In this document: piece after piece, positions 24,751 to 34,426 of the stretch
Layout: the number at the start of each line of letters is the position of its first letter
Numbering within the stretch: position 1 is the first letter of the stretch
NCBI GenBank assembly: GCA_910578385.1
Contig: CAJTQV010000005.1
Coordinates: forward strand, 124,001 to 188,000
Reading direction: 5' to 3'
Length of the DNA: 64,000 bases
DNA from: an uncultured Muribaculaceae bacterium
GTDB taxonomy: Bacteria > Bacteroidota > Bacteroidia > Bacteroidales > Muribaculaceae
Notes under the pieces: generated by a model
The model's input: the letters and a program-made list of their open reading frames with translations, nothing else
The model's database searches: none
Told to the model about the DNA's origin: nothing
Position numbers and translations under genes: made by a program

Positions 24751-24876
24751 TATCAGACCGGTCAGTCCTCCCGGTGCGCCATACGCCTGCGGACCGGCAT
24801 TCCCCATCCTTCAGACAATCAACTTTTTCCAAAACGTGCCGCCCGCGTCCCGGGCCGGCAATAATTTTCACACCTT

Positions 24877-26196
24877 ATGAACAATCACCGATTGCTCACG
24901 GGGCTGCTGGCGGCAGTCCTGTTGGGCTGCGGGACTCCCGTCGGCAACGCGCAACGGTCCGTAATCTCGCTCGAAGAGATTTTCCAGTCGGCCGAGGCCA
25001 ACAGCGTGCGCCTGCGCCCGTCGTTTACCGCGCAGGAAGAGGCCGAGCGCGAGATCAGCGTGGCCCGCAGCCAGCGTCTGCCAGACATCAACGCCTCGCT
25101 TTCCGTCAGCTATATTGGCGACGGATTCATCACCAAACGTAATTTCTCCGGCTACGAGAAAGCACCTATCCCCCACCTCGGCACCGGACTCGGCCTCAAC
25201 ATCTCGCAGCCCGTCTACATGGGCGGAGCCATAACGAGCGCGATAGAGATGGCCGAGCTCAAATCGACCGCGGCACGTTACGCCACCGAGCTGCAACGCG
25301 ACAATATCCGCTTCCAGCTCACAGGCTTCTATCTCGACCTGTACAAGTACGCCAACCTTCGCCATGTGGTCGAGAACAACATCGCCCAGGCCCGCAAGGT
25401 GCTCGAAGAGATGCAGGTCCGGTATGACCAGGGAACGGCTCTCCGCAATGACATAACCCGTTATGAGCTCCTCGTATCGAACCTTGAGCTGCAGCTCGTG
25501 CGGATTGACAACACTCTTGAGATTCTCAACAACAACCTCGTGACCACCGCCGGACTTCCCGCCGGAACCGTGGTCGTGCCTGACTCACTGATTCTTGACC
25601 GCGCACTGCCACAGGCCGGAGAGGCATGGTGGCAGCAGGAGGCCTCGGCCAACGCCCCTTCGCTCCGGCTGGCCGGAACAGGTGTCGACATAAGCCGTAA
25701 GGCTGAAAGCCTCGTCAAGTCCGAACGCCTTCCCAAAGTCGGAATCCAGGCCGGATGGACCATGGACGGCCCTATTCTCGTGGAAATCCCCCCTATCAAC
25801 CGCAACCTAAGCTACTGGTGGGTCGGGGTCGGCGTGAGCTACAACCTCGCCTCGCTCTACAAGTCTAACAAGGCCCTGGCCAAAAGCCGCGCGGCCACTC
25901 AGAAGTCTGTGGAGCAACTCGACGCCGCCCGCGAGGATGTCGAGCTGGCGGTACGCGCTGACTACATCCGCTATCTTGAGGCATACGAGGCTCTGAAGAC
26001 CCAAAACAAGAGCGTGGAGCTGGCCGAACGCAACTACAACACGACCGCCACGAGATATTCAGCCGACATGGCTCTCATAACCGACATGCTCGATGCCGCC
26101 AACTCAAAACTCGACGCGGAGCAGCAGCTCGTCAACGCCCGAATCGACATCATATATTATTATTACAAACTTCTTTTCATCTCCGGAACAATATGA
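24877..26196 (+). CDS. TolC-family outer-membrane efflux protein
   Basis: The 439-aa protein has a signal peptide (possible lipidation at VLLGCG) and two TolC-like repeats of long amphipathic helices with periodic Ala and Leu, including a strand GLNISQPVYMGGAI and its counterpart GVGVSYNLASLY. It forms the trimeric outer-membrane and periplasmic tunnel of a tripartite pump. Its stop overlaps the start of the membrane-fusion gene (ATGA at 26193), and the MFS pump follows, making a full TolC-EmrA-EmrB set in one operon. Confidence 0.9.
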   Translation: MNNHRLLTGLLAAVLLGCGTPVGNAQRSVISLEEIFQSAEANSVRLRPSFTAQEEAEREISVARSQRLPDINASLSVSYIGDGFITKRNFSGYEKAPIPHLGTGLGLNISQPVYMGGAITSAIEMAELKSTAARYATELQRDNIRFQLTGFYLDLYKYANLRHVVENNIAQARKVLEEMQVRYDQGTALRNDITRYELLVSNLELQLVRIDNTLEILNNNLVTTAGLPAGTVVVPDSLILDRALPQAGEAWWQQEASANAPSLRLAGTGVDISRKAESLVKSERLPKVGIQAGWTMDGPILVEIPPINRNLSYWWVGVGVSYNLASLYKSNKALAKSRAATQKSVEQLDAAREDVELAVRADYIRYLEAYEALKTQNKSVELAERNYNTTATRYSADMALITDMLDAANSKLDAEQQLVNARIDIIYYYYKLLFISGTI

Positions 26197-27227
26197 ACCA
26201 CCGCACCAAAAAGATAATATCCTATATCCTCTCACTGATTGTAATAGCCGGCGCCGCACTCTGGATTTTCTCCAAGTTCTACCACGCGGGCAATGTGGAA
26301 TTTACCGACAACGCGCAGGTCGAGCAGCAGATTGTGCCCGTCAACAGCCGCGTGCAGGGCTACATAAAGGAAATCCGTTTCAAGGAATACCAGCCCGTAC
26401 ACAAGGGTGACACACTCGTCATCATCGACGACGCCGACATGCGTCTCCGTCTCGCACAGGCCCGCGCCGATTACCAGAACGCCCTCGCCGGACGCGGCGT
26501 GGCTGACCGCAGCGTCGGTGTCGCGTCGGCCAATGTTGCCGTGAGCGAGGCTTCAATAGCCGAGGCAAAAGTGCTCATGGAACATGCCGCCACCGAGCTC
26601 AACCGCTACGCGAAACTTCTTGAGAAAGACGCTGTGACCCGCCAGCAGTACGACGGTGTCAAGACCGATTACGAAGCCAAGAAAGCCCGTTACGAGATGC
26701 TTTCGCGCCAGCGTTCGGCAACATCATCGGTTGTCAACGAGACACAGGGCCGCATAGCCCAGACCGATGCCGGGATAGAATTGGCCAAGGCCATGGTAGA
26801 GACCGCCGAGCTCAATCTCTCCTACACCGTCATCACAGCCCCTTGCGACGGCTACACATCGCGCAAGAGCATACAGGTCGGCCAGCTCGTGCAGCCGGGC
26901 CAGACCATGCTCGACATCGTAGATGCCGCCGACATCTGGGTGACCGCCAACTACAAGGAGACCCAGCTCAAGCACATCGCCGACGGAGCCGAGGTGGAGA
27001 TAAAGGTAGACGCAATCCCCGACGTTGTGTTCAAAGGCAAGGTGACAGCCCTCTCCAAGGCAACCGGAGCGAAGCTCTCGCTGATGCCGCAGGACAACTC
27101 GGCGGGCAACTTCGTGAAGGTCCGCCAGCGTGTTCCGGTACGCATAGAGTTCACCGACGGCAACAAGCCCGAGGATATGGCGCGTCTGCGCGCCGGTATG
27201 AATGTCGAATGCGAGGTGCTCTACTGA
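26193..27227 (+). CDS. HlyD/EmrA-family membrane-fusion protein
   Basis: The 344-aa protein has one N-terminal membrane helix (ISYILSLIVIAGAALWIF), a biotinyl-lipoyl-like half-motif (VEQQIVPVNSRVQGYIKEI), a helical hairpin (about residues 90-200) and the second lipoyl half (LSYTVITAPCDGYTSRKSIQVGQLV). It would bridge the inner-membrane MFS pump and the TolC-like tunnel. It is translationally coupled to the upstream gene and separated by a single base from the downstream one. Confidence 0.92.
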   Translation: MNHRTKKIISYILSLIVIAGAALWIFSKFYHAGNVEFTDNAQVEQQIVPVNSRVQGYIKEIRFKEYQPVHKGDTLVIIDDADMRLRLAQARADYQNALAGRGVADRSVGVASANVAVSEASIAEAKVLMEHAATELNRYAKLLEKDAVTRQQYDGVKTDYEAKKARYEMLSRQRSATSSVVNETQGRIAQTDAGIELAKAMVETAELNLSYTVITAPCDGYTSRKSIQVGQLVQPGQTMLDIVDAADIWVTANYKETQLKHIADGAEVEIKVDAIPDVVFKGKVTALSKATGAKLSLMPQDNSAGNFVKVRQRVPVRIEFTDGNKPEDMARLRAGMNVECEVLY

Positions 27228-27228
27228 T

Positions 27229-28824
27229 ATGGCAGACTGGCATGGTCCGCAGGGACCTTTCGACATTCCTGACGTGCCGGATTTCGTACCGAGACGTCTC
27301 AAGCCCTGGCTGTTCATCCTCTTCGTGCTGATTGTGCAGTTCTCGGGAGGTGTCTACATGGCAGCCGCCTCGGACATGGTCGGCACCACGGCGCTCATGC
27401 AGCAGGACATACTGATGGCCGGATACGCCTCGCTCGTCGGCATGTCAATCAACTTCGCGGTGATGTTCCGCCTGAAATTCCGCTTCTCAAGCCGGGTGGG
27501 ACTCCTTATGTGCGGCACGGTGCTGATAGCCGCCAACCTCATATGCGCATCGACCGACTCGGTGCCACTTCTGGTGGCGACATGCTTTGTGGCCGGCTGG
27601 TTCCGCATGTGGGCGACTTTCATCTGCAACTCCACCATACAGCTCTGGCTCACACCGGTGCGCGACATGGCGATATTCTTCTGCTACGTCTACCTCGTGG
27701 TTGACGGAGTGATACAGCTCAGCGGCATCTTCACGGTCTATACCGCCTTCTTCTGGCAGTGGGAGTACATGCAATGGATCATGGTCGGTCTTCTCGTGCT
27801 GATGATGGTCATGGTGCTTCTGCTGGTACGCCCCCGGCACGACCCGCTCCACATACCGTTGCTCGGCATAGACTGGATCGGAGCCGGACTCTGGTCGGTG
27901 TTCATGCTCTGTTTCACGTTCGTGTGCGTGTACGGCAACTACTACGACTGGTGGGAAGCCGAGGAAATCACCGGAGCGACCATCATCGGGCTGGCATGTG
28001 TGGCGATCAACCTATGGCGCGCCACATTCCTCCACCATCCCTACATCTCGTTCACGGCGCTGACCAACCACAACGTGCTGCGTGCTACGCTCATCTATCT
28101 GATATTCTTCACGCTGCTCGCCACCGAGCATGTATTCGAGCACAGCTATGCCACGGCCATCCTCGGTTACGACGAGACCAACATGATAGACCTCAACTGG
28201 TACGTGCTGGCGGGAATCCTCGTGGGCTGCGGGTTCACATACGTGACATTCGCGCTGCGCCGCTGGCGTTACCGCACCATGACAGCCATAGGCTTCGCCC
28301 TGGCTGCCGTCTACCTGGCCTACTTCTACTTCCTGCTCGACTACGGCGTGGAGAAAGAGATGCTCTTCATACCTCTCTTCGCACGCGGAGCCGCCTCGGT
28401 GATAATATCGATAGTTTTCCTGACCTCGATACTTCAGGGCGGAATGCACTTCTTCGTCTTTCCGCAGGCCCTGACCGTCAACGGCTTCACCGGAGCTGTA
28501 ATGGGCGCGACACTCGGTCCGGCCATAATCGGCGAGTGGTTGAGCCACACCGTTGCACGCAATGCCTCGCAGATCGGCTCGGTGTTCACCGACTTCAACC
28601 CGGCCTCGCACATGCCCCTCGGGCAGCTCTACGGCATGGTACAGGTCCAGGCGCTCGCCGTCTCGATCAAAGAGATCTACGGCTGGCTGCTGATAGCGGC
28701 TCTGACGGCACTTCTCGTCATTCTGCTCGGCTTCGGCCCGGTACGCCCCACGGCCATCCTGCCGAAATGGCGCACCATCCGCCGCCTGCTGCGTCACGAG
28801 GCCCGCACCTCGACCGCCGACTGA
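27229..28824 (+). CDS. MFS efflux permease, EmrB/DHA2 type
   Basis: The 531-aa inner-membrane protein has about 14 hydrophobic helices, as in DHA2-type drug/proton antiporters. The start is the ATG at 27229, one base after the EmrA-like stop; an upstream in-frame ATG at 27202 lies inside that gene. The usual DHA2 motif GxxxGPxxGG is poorly kept, but MGATLGPAIIGEWLS near the C-terminal half is similar. Substrate is not predictable. A 14-bp hairpin follows at 28845-28891. Confidence 0.88.
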   Translation: MADWHGPQGPFDIPDVPDFVPRRLKPWLFILFVLIVQFSGGVYMAAASDMVGTTALMQQDILMAGYASLVGMSINFAVMFRLKFRFSSRVGLLMCGTVLIAANLICASTDSVPLLVATCFVAGWFRMWATFICNSTIQLWLTPVRDMAIFFCYVYLVVDGVIQLSGIFTVYTAFFWQWEYMQWIMVGLLVLMMVMVLLLVRPRHDPLHIPLLGIDWIGAGLWSVFMLCFTFVCVYGNYYDWWEAEEITGATIIGLACVAINLWRATFLHHPYISFTALTNHNVLRATLIYLIFFTLLATEHVFEHSYATAILGYDETNMIDLNWYVLAGILVGCGFTYVTFALRRWRYRTMTAIGFALAAVYLAYFYFLLDYGVEKEMLFIPLFARGAASVIISIVFLTSILQGGMHFFVFPQALTVNGFTGAVMGATLGPAIIGEWLSHTVARNASQIGSVFTDFNPASHMPLGQLYGMVQVQALAVSIKEIYGWLLIAALTALLVILLGFGPVRPTAILPKWRTIRRLLRHEARTSTAD

Positions 28825-28844
28825 TTCCACTGAATAACTATACT

Positions 28845-28891
28845 GACAACCCTCCGTCGGGCCGCTTGGGTGCGGTTGACGGAGGGTTGTC
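28845..28891 (+). terminator. perfect 14-bp hairpin after efflux operon
   Basis: GACAACCCTCCGTC (28845-28858) is the reverse complement of GACGGAGGGTTGTC (28878-28891) with a 19-base loop. It lies 20 bases after the MFS stop. No T-run follows, so it may protect the mRNA end or act with Rho. Confidence 0.6.
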
Positions 28892-28980
28892 GGTTGTCTG
28901 CGGTCTGTCACGAACCATAAGTGGTGCCCGCGCTTTATGTATTGTGAGTTTTACATGGTTATACATTTCAATTTAAGGTT

Positions 28981-30009
28981 ATGAATCTTATGGTTTTCCG
29001 CTGTGGTGTCTGCAAGACGCTTGCAGCGGTTTTTCTACTTGCAGGCAGCGTGGGCTGCTCCGGTACAAATAAAAACGGTAACGCTGATTCGGCTTCCGAT
29101 TCGGCCCAGATGACAGAGAAACGTGGAGGCCCCGGCGGCCCGCAGCTCGGCAAACCGGGCGGCGGTCCCGCTATCGACAAGTCGTCCGACTCAACGCTCC
29201 AGGCCATGATCCGGACTCTCGTCCCGCAGTTCCGTCAACTGGAATACAAGGATGCCGAGACCGGCAAGACCATGAAGTACAACCTCTTCTCCCCGGCCAA
29301 TGCCGAAGCCGGCAAGAAGTATCCCCTCGTGCTCTTCATCGCCGACGCCTCGACTCCGGGCAGCGACGTCACTCTTCCGCTCACACAAGGCTACGGAGGT
29401 CTTGTATGGGCAACCCCCGAATGGCAGAAGAATCATCCATGCTATGTGCTTGTGCCGCAGTTCTCGGGAGTGGCCGTCAACGATGCCTATGAGCACACCG
29501 ACGAGGTTGACATCGTGGTCCGTATGCTGCGTCAGGTTGTGGCCGACAATAATGCCGACACGAAACGTCTCTATACCACCGGTCAGTCAATGGGCGGCAT
29601 GATCTCTATGTATTACAATGTGGCTTATCCCGACCTTTTCGCCGCCTCGATTTTTGTAGACAGCCATTGGGACACCGCCACATTCCCCGAACTTGCCAAG
29701 CACAAGTTCGTCTACTTCATAGCCGGAGACAAGGGTAAGGCTTTCTCGGAAATCAAACCGCTCGAAGAGGCCGCGCGCAAGGATGGAGTGCAATACACAT
29801 TCGCCGAATGGAGCGCGAAACTTCCTGAATCGCGACAGAGCGAACTCGCCAACGCCATGCTCGACAAAGGGGCACCGGTCAACATGATCGAGTTCGAGCC
29901 GGGCACAGTGCTTCCCGCCGACGGCAAGGGTAGCGAACATATGTACTCGTTCGACTACGCCTACCGTATCCCCGCCGTCCGCGAATGGCTCTTCCGCCAG
30001 TCTCTGTAA
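28981..30009 (+). CDS. lipoprotein alpha/beta hydrolase
   Basis: The 342-aa protein has a lipoprotein signal peptide (LLAGSVGC, with Cys about residue 26), a Gly/Pro-rich linker (RGGPGGPQLGKPGGG), and an alpha/beta-hydrolase domain with the nucleophile elbow TTGQSMGGM near residue 205. The upstream MKYNLFSP and PLVLFIADAS strands are typical of PHB-depolymerase/esterase-like enzymes. The Asp and His of the triad cannot be fixed with certainty; GSEHMYSFDYAYR near the end likely holds the His. It would be tethered to a membrane on the periplasmic or outer face. Its substrate is unknown. Confidence 0.78.
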   Translation: MNLMVFRCGVCKTLAAVFLLAGSVGCSGTNKNGNADSASDSAQMTEKRGGPGGPQLGKPGGGPAIDKSSDSTLQAMIRTLVPQFRQLEYKDAETGKTMKYNLFSPANAEAGKKYPLVLFIADASTPGSDVTLPLTQGYGGLVWATPEWQKNHPCYVLVPQFSGVAVNDAYEHTDEVDIVVRMLRQVVADNNADTKRLYTTGQSMGGMISMYYNVAYPDLFAASIFVDSHWDTATFPELAKHKFVYFIAGDKGKAFSEIKPLEEAARKDGVQYTFAEWSAKLPESRQSELANAMLDKGAPVNMIEFEPGTVLPADGKGSEHMYSFDYAYRIPAVREWLFRQSL

Positions 30010-30045
30010 GGGACAGATACCCTTTAAGGGTTCATGCGTAAATGA

Positions 30046-33000
30046 TTATGACTTTCTGCGGCGACGCGGCATGATCCGCTCGTGAAGATACTGGAACACC
30101 ACGAACAGCACGGGCACCACAAACAGAAGCGCCAGCGTGCCGAACAGAAGGCCACCCACCGTGCCGGTGCCGACGGATATGTTTCCGTTGGCACCGACTC
30201 CTGTCGCGAACATCAGCGGCAACATGCCGAACACCATCGTGGCCGAGGTCATGATGATAGGCCTGAAACGTGCCTTGGCGGCCGATATGGCCGAAGCCAC
30301 GAGCCCCATGCCCTCCTTGCGCCGCGCCGTGGCATACTCCGTGAGCAGGATGGCTGTCTTGGCAAGCAGACCGATAAGCATGATCAGACCGATCTGCATG
30401 TAGATGTTGTTCTCCAGTCCCCACCAGCGGGCGAAAAGGAAACATCCGGCCAATCCGAACGGCACGGCCGCTATCACCGCGAACGGCACAGTGAGGCTCT
30501 CGTAGAGCGCGCACAGAATCAGGTAGATGAATGCCAGACAGATGCTGAACACCAGCACAGTCGTGTTGCCCGAGGAGGCCTCCTCGCGCGACATTCCGCC
30601 GAACTCGAAACCATAGCCTACAGGCAGCGCATGGGCTGCGACCTCGTTCACAGCCGCGATAGCCTCGCCGGAGCTGTATCCCTCTCCCTGCTCGCCATAG
30701 ACGGAGATGGCCGGGAACAGATTGAACCGCGACAGGCTCTCCGAGCCGTAGACACGTGTCAGCGTCAGGAAGTGGTCGAGAGGCACCATCTGCCCTCCAG
30801 ACGAACGCACGAACATGCTCTTGAGCGATTCCTCGTCAAGACGGGCTTCGGGCGATGCCTGAACCATGACGCGGTAGAGTTTCGTGAACCGGTTCAGGTT
30901 CGACGAATATGACCCGCCCACATATCCGGCCAATGTCGAGAGCACGTCGCCCGGCGAGACTCCGGTCTGAAGACACTTCACGGCGTCAACCTCGACCATA
31001 TATTGCGGATATTTCGTGTCGAAAGTGGTATAGGCACGCGAAATCTCAGGGCGGGCATTGAGAGAGTCGATGAACGCCCGCGTCACCGCCAGCAACTCGT
31101 CGGTGGTCTTGCCCGACCGGTCCTGGACATACAGCTCGAAACCGCTGCCTGTGCCGTAACCTGAAATCATCGGTGACTGCGAGGCTCGTATCTGGGCCGA
31201 AGAAATCGAGGCCGTGCGGCGGTAGATCTCCTTGATGACAGAGTTGATGTCATCTTTCTCACCCTTGCGCTCGCTCCAGTTGCGCAGACGTATATTGAAC
31301 GATCCGGCCGATGCCGACTGGTCATGACGCGCGCTCTTTCCCGACACCCGCGAATAGATCGAGATGGCCGGAATGTTCTTGATCGAGTCTTCGATACGGT
31401 CCATTATCGCGTCGGTCTCCTCCAGGGTACTTCCCGGAGCGACCTGTACGTTCAGGCTGATTGTACCCATATCCTCCTGAGGCACAAGCCCGGTTTTCGC
31501 CGTCTTCATCAGCCATACCAGACCGCCGACAGCTAAAAGGAATAGAACCAGCACCACCCAACGGTTCCGGAACAGGAACATGATGCCCGACCGGTACTGA
31601 CCGGTCACGGCGTTGAGCGAGCGGTCAAAAGCATAGTGGAAACGCTTCACAAACCCGGCATTCTCCCCTTTCACGCTTGCGGGGCGCATGAGCAGCGCAC
31701 TCAACGCCGGGCAGAGCGTCATAGCGTTCAGCAGCGAGATTCCGACGGCCACCGCCATTGTCAGGCCGAACTGCCTGTAGAAAGTTCCCGCCGTGCCTCC
31801 CATGAAGCAGACCGGAATAAACACCGCCATGAAGACAACCGTGGTTGTTATGAGCGCGGCAGACAGACCTCCCATGGCTTTCACCGTAGCCTCGTAAGGG
31901 TCGGAGTGACCCTCCTCGAACTTTGCCTGCACAGCCTCCACGACCACCACAGAGTCATCGACCACGGTACCGATCACAAGCACTATCGCGAAAAGTGTCA
32001 GCATGTTGAGAGTGAACCCCACGGCATATATGAACGCGAACGTACCTACGAGCGACACAATGATTGAGATAGCCGGAATCAGTGTGGCACGCATGTCGTG
32101 AAGGAAGATGTAGACCACAAGAACCACAAGGATAAGCGCTATGACGAGCGTCTCGACAACCTTGTAAATCGAGGCGTCGAGATAATCTTTCGTGCTCGAT
32201 ATGTCGGTCAGCACCATACCTTTCGGCAACTGCTCCCGCATACGGTCGAGCGTGGCGTCAATCTCGGTGATGACCTCGTTGGCGTTGGAGCCTGCCGTCT
32301 GGGCAATCATGGCGTTCGCGCCCGGATGTCCCGAGGTCTCGCTCAGCATGGCGTAATTGACCGAGCCGAGTTCGATGTCGGCAATATCCCTGAGACGAAG
32401 CACATTGCCGTCAGGAAGAGCCTTGACAACAAGATTGCCGTAGTCTTCGGCATCCTCATATCGGCCACGGTATTTGAGCACGTACTGGAACGTGTTGGCC
32501 GACTCCGCGCCGAGCGTGCCGGTCGGCGACTCAACATTCTGCTCGGCGAGAACCTTGTCGATGTCAGCCGGCACAAGACCATACTGCGACATACGCGCCG
32601 GGTCGAGCCATATGCGCATGGCGTAATCGGCACTGAATATATTCACCTCACCCACGCCCGCTATTCGCGAGATCTGAGGCTCGATGTTGATTTTCATGTA
32701 GTTGGTCAGAAACTTCGTGTCGAACGAGTCATCCGGGCTATAAAGCGTGATTGACTTCAGCGTGCTGTTCTGACGCTTGCGGACAGTCACGCCGCTCTTG
32801 GTGACCTCGGCCGGAAGAAGACCCTGGGCCGACGCCACACGGTTCTGCACGTTCACGACGGCCATGTCGGCATCAGTTCCTTGCTTGAAGTAAATCGATA
32901 TTGAGGCCGTTCCGGTGTTGGTGGCGGTCGAGGTCATGTACATCATATCCTCCACACCGTTGAGCGATTCCTCCAAGGGCACGATGACACTCTTCATCAC

Positions 33001-33171
33001 CGTCTCGGCATTCGCACCCGTATATGTGGCCGACACACGCACGGTGGGGGGCGCGATGTTCGGGAACTGCTCCACAGGCAACTGCAGAAGCCCTATGACA
33101 CCCACAATCACGATTACCACCGATATGACGGCCGCCAGCACGGGACGGTCTATAAACGTCTTTACATTCAT
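30046..33171 (-). CDS. RND-family efflux permease, HAE-1 type
   Basis: The 1041-aa inner-membrane pump has the expected AcrB plan: helix 1 near residues 9-29, two large periplasmic loops, and the TM4 segment with GTVVDDSVVVVEAV, which holds the proton-relay aspartates. It drives drug or lipid export by proton exchange. Normally the adaptor gene lies directly upstream and a TolC-type gene downstream; here neither is adjacent, and the gene faces a two-component operon across a 217-base gap. It must borrow partners, possibly the TolC-like protein encoded at 24877. No TAnnTTTG promoter for it is obvious in 33172-33388. Confidence 0.93.
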   Translation of the reverse strand: MNVKTFIDRPVLAAVISVVIVIVGVIGLLQLPVEQFPNIAPPTVRVSATYTGANAETVMKSVIVPLEESLNGVEDMMYMTSTATNTGTASISIYFKQGTDADMAVVNVQNRVASAQGLLPAEVTKSGVTVRKRQNSTLKSITLYSPDDSFDTKFLTNYMKINIEPQISRIAGVGEVNIFSADYAMRIWLDPARMSQYGLVPADIDKVLAEQNVESPTGTLGAESANTFQYVLKYRGRYEDAEDYGNLVVKALPDGNVLRLRDIADIELGSVNYAMLSETSGHPGANAMIAQTAGSNANEVITEIDATLDRMREQLPKGMVLTDISSTKDYLDASIYKVVETLVIALILVVLVVYIFLHDMRATLIPAISIIVSLVGTFAFIYAVGFTLNMLTLFAIVLVIGTVVDDSVVVVEAVQAKFEEGHSDPYEATVKAMGGLSAALITTTVVFMAVFIPVCFMGGTAGTFYRQFGLTMAVAVGISLLNAMTLCPALSALLMRPASVKGENAGFVKRFHYAFDRSLNAVTGQYRSGIMFLFRNRWVVLVLFLLAVGGLVWLMKTAKTGLVPQEDMGTISLNVQVAPGSTLEETDAIMDRIEDSIKNIPAISIYSRVSGKSARHDQSASAGSFNIRLRNWSERKGEKDDINSVIKEIYRRTASISSAQIRASQSPMISGYGTGSGFELYVQDRSGKTTDELLAVTRAFIDSLNARPEISRAYTTFDTKYPQYMVEVDAVKCLQTGVSPGDVLSTLAGYVGGSYSSNLNRFTKLYRVMVQASPEARLDEESLKSMFVRSSGGQMVPLDHFLTLTRVYGSESLSRFNLFPAISVYGEQGEGYSSGEAIAAVNEVAAHALPVGYGFEFGGMSREEASSGNTTVLVFSICLAFIYLILCALYESLTVPFAVIAAVPFGLAGCFLFARWWGLENNIYMQIGLIMLIGLLAKTAILLTEYATARRKEGMGLVASAISAAKARFRPIIMTSATMVFGMLPLMFATGVGANGNISVGTGTVGGLLFGTLALLFVVPVLFVVFQYLHERIMPRRRRKS

Positions 33172-33371
33172 ATGAGAACTCTTAAGTCAATGGTCCGGTC
33201 AAAACGGACCGTTGTATTTTCACTTTCCCCACTTTGAATTGTCCATTTCCCGCTGTAAAATTAGAAAATTAAACCAACAATCTTTTTATCCGTCTGATAA
33301 GATAGTGACTAACTGCACTGAAACGGTGATAAACGCTTATGCCGAATTTATCATGCTATCAATAAAATAGT

Positions 33372-33379
33372 TAACTTTG
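33372..33379 (+). promoter_or_regulatory. -7 element of the two-component operon
   Basis: TAACTTTG lies 9 bases before ATG 33389. The upstream -33 element is weak, and the leader would be only a few bases. Confidence 0.6.
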
Positions 33380-33388
33380 CAACCAGTT

Positions 33389-34426
33389 ATGAGTCGTTTG
33401 CTTCGGATGAAAAATGTTCCGGTCTACATAGACCTCGCATTCTGTCTGATTGTGCTGCCGCTGCTTGTAATGATATTTCCGATAGAGCGGTGGCTGCACC
33501 ACTTCCGTTGGTATGTCATATCATACGGGATATGGCTCTACGCGCTCTATATCCTGAACCGCGCGGTCACGGTCCCGGCCCTGTTCCGGGGAACCGGGCA
33601 GCGCACGGTCGGCTTTCTGATCATACTCCTCTCGCTGGCCGTGACATATGGTTTCTCGGTGGTGTATCTATATACACCGAAGCCGAATTTCTACGATATG
33701 GATGTGGCCCGTATTCTCCCTCTCTTCCCCCAGCATGAACAGGCCGTATGGTCGCTCTACATGGTGGTCGAGGCGTTCAGCTTCGCTGTCGGGCTCGTGA
33801 TCCAGGCCGAGGAACAGACTGAGCGCCGGCGTCAGGTCGAGCTTGAACGCGACCGGGCCGAGATAGCCCTCTACCGTGCCCAGATCAAGCCGCATTTCCT
33901 GTTCAACACGCTCAACACCATCTACGGCCTTCTCCTCACCCACAACACAAAGGCCGTGGAAGCTCTTGAGGAGTTCATCTCGATGATGCGCTACGTCTAC
34001 ACCACCTCGCGCTCCGAGCTGGTCCCGCTTTCTGACGAGGCTGACTACATCCGCCAGTACGTCGGTCTGCAGACCCTCCGGCTGAACGGAATGACCGATG
34101 TGGACCTCACTTTCGATATCGGGAACGAGAATCTGATGGTGCCTCCGATGCTTCTCGTCACCTTTGTCGAGAACTGCTTCAAGCATGGTGTCTCTCCGGT
34201 GGACCACAGCTCCATCCGCATATCTCTTGCCGAGAAAGATGGGCGCATGACCTTCACCACCGCCAACCATATTTTCGAGGCACCCCATGCCTCCGGCCGC
34301 GGAATCGGCGTCGAGAACTGCCGGAAACGTCTCTCGCTCCTATATCCCGGGGAGCATACACTTCACATGGGGCGCGACGGCAACGAATTCAATGTCAAAT
34401 TAATAATCAACTCTCTGAATAAATGA
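33389..34426 (+). CDS. LytS/YehU-type sensor histidine kinase
   Basis: The 345-aa kinase has four hydrophobic segments in the first 140 residues, then a His_kinase domain with the phospho-acceptor in AQIKPHFLFNTLNTIYGLL and an ATPase lid (VPPMLLVTFVENCFKHGV, GRGIGVENCRKRL). The start at 33389 was chosen because the TTG at 33377 is inside the promoter; ATG 33407 is also possible. It overlaps the response-regulator gene by four bases. The signal is unknown; with no extracellular sensor domain, it probably senses within the membrane. Confidence 0.92.
   Translation: MSRLLRMKNVPVYIDLAFCLIVLPLLVMIFPIERWLHHFRWYVISYGIWLYALYILNRAVTVPALFRGTGQRTVGFLIILLSLAVTYGFSVVYLYTPKPNFYDMDVARILPLFPQHEQAVWSLYMVVEAFSFAVGLVIQAEEQTERRRQVELERDRAEIALYRAQIKPHFLFNTLNTIYGLLLTHNTKAVEALEEFISMMRYVYTTSRSELVPLSDEADYIRQYVGLQTLRLNGMTDVDLTFDIGNENLMVPPMLLVTFVENCFKHGVSPVDHSSIRISLAEKDGRMTFTTANHIFEAPHASGRGIGVENCRKRLSLLYPGEHTLHMGRDGNEFNVKLIINSLNK

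Noticed and set aside
24695..24880. Possible leader peptide before the TolC-type gene
   Set aside because: The frame mainly translates the GGTCGGAC/GTCAGA repeats, lacks a ribosome-binding site and runs into the TolC start without a clear stop-start layout.
27759..28976. Alternative frame of 405 codons inside the MFS gene
   Set aside because: It is Arg/His/Pro-rich with no domain and overlaps a clear 14-helix transporter.
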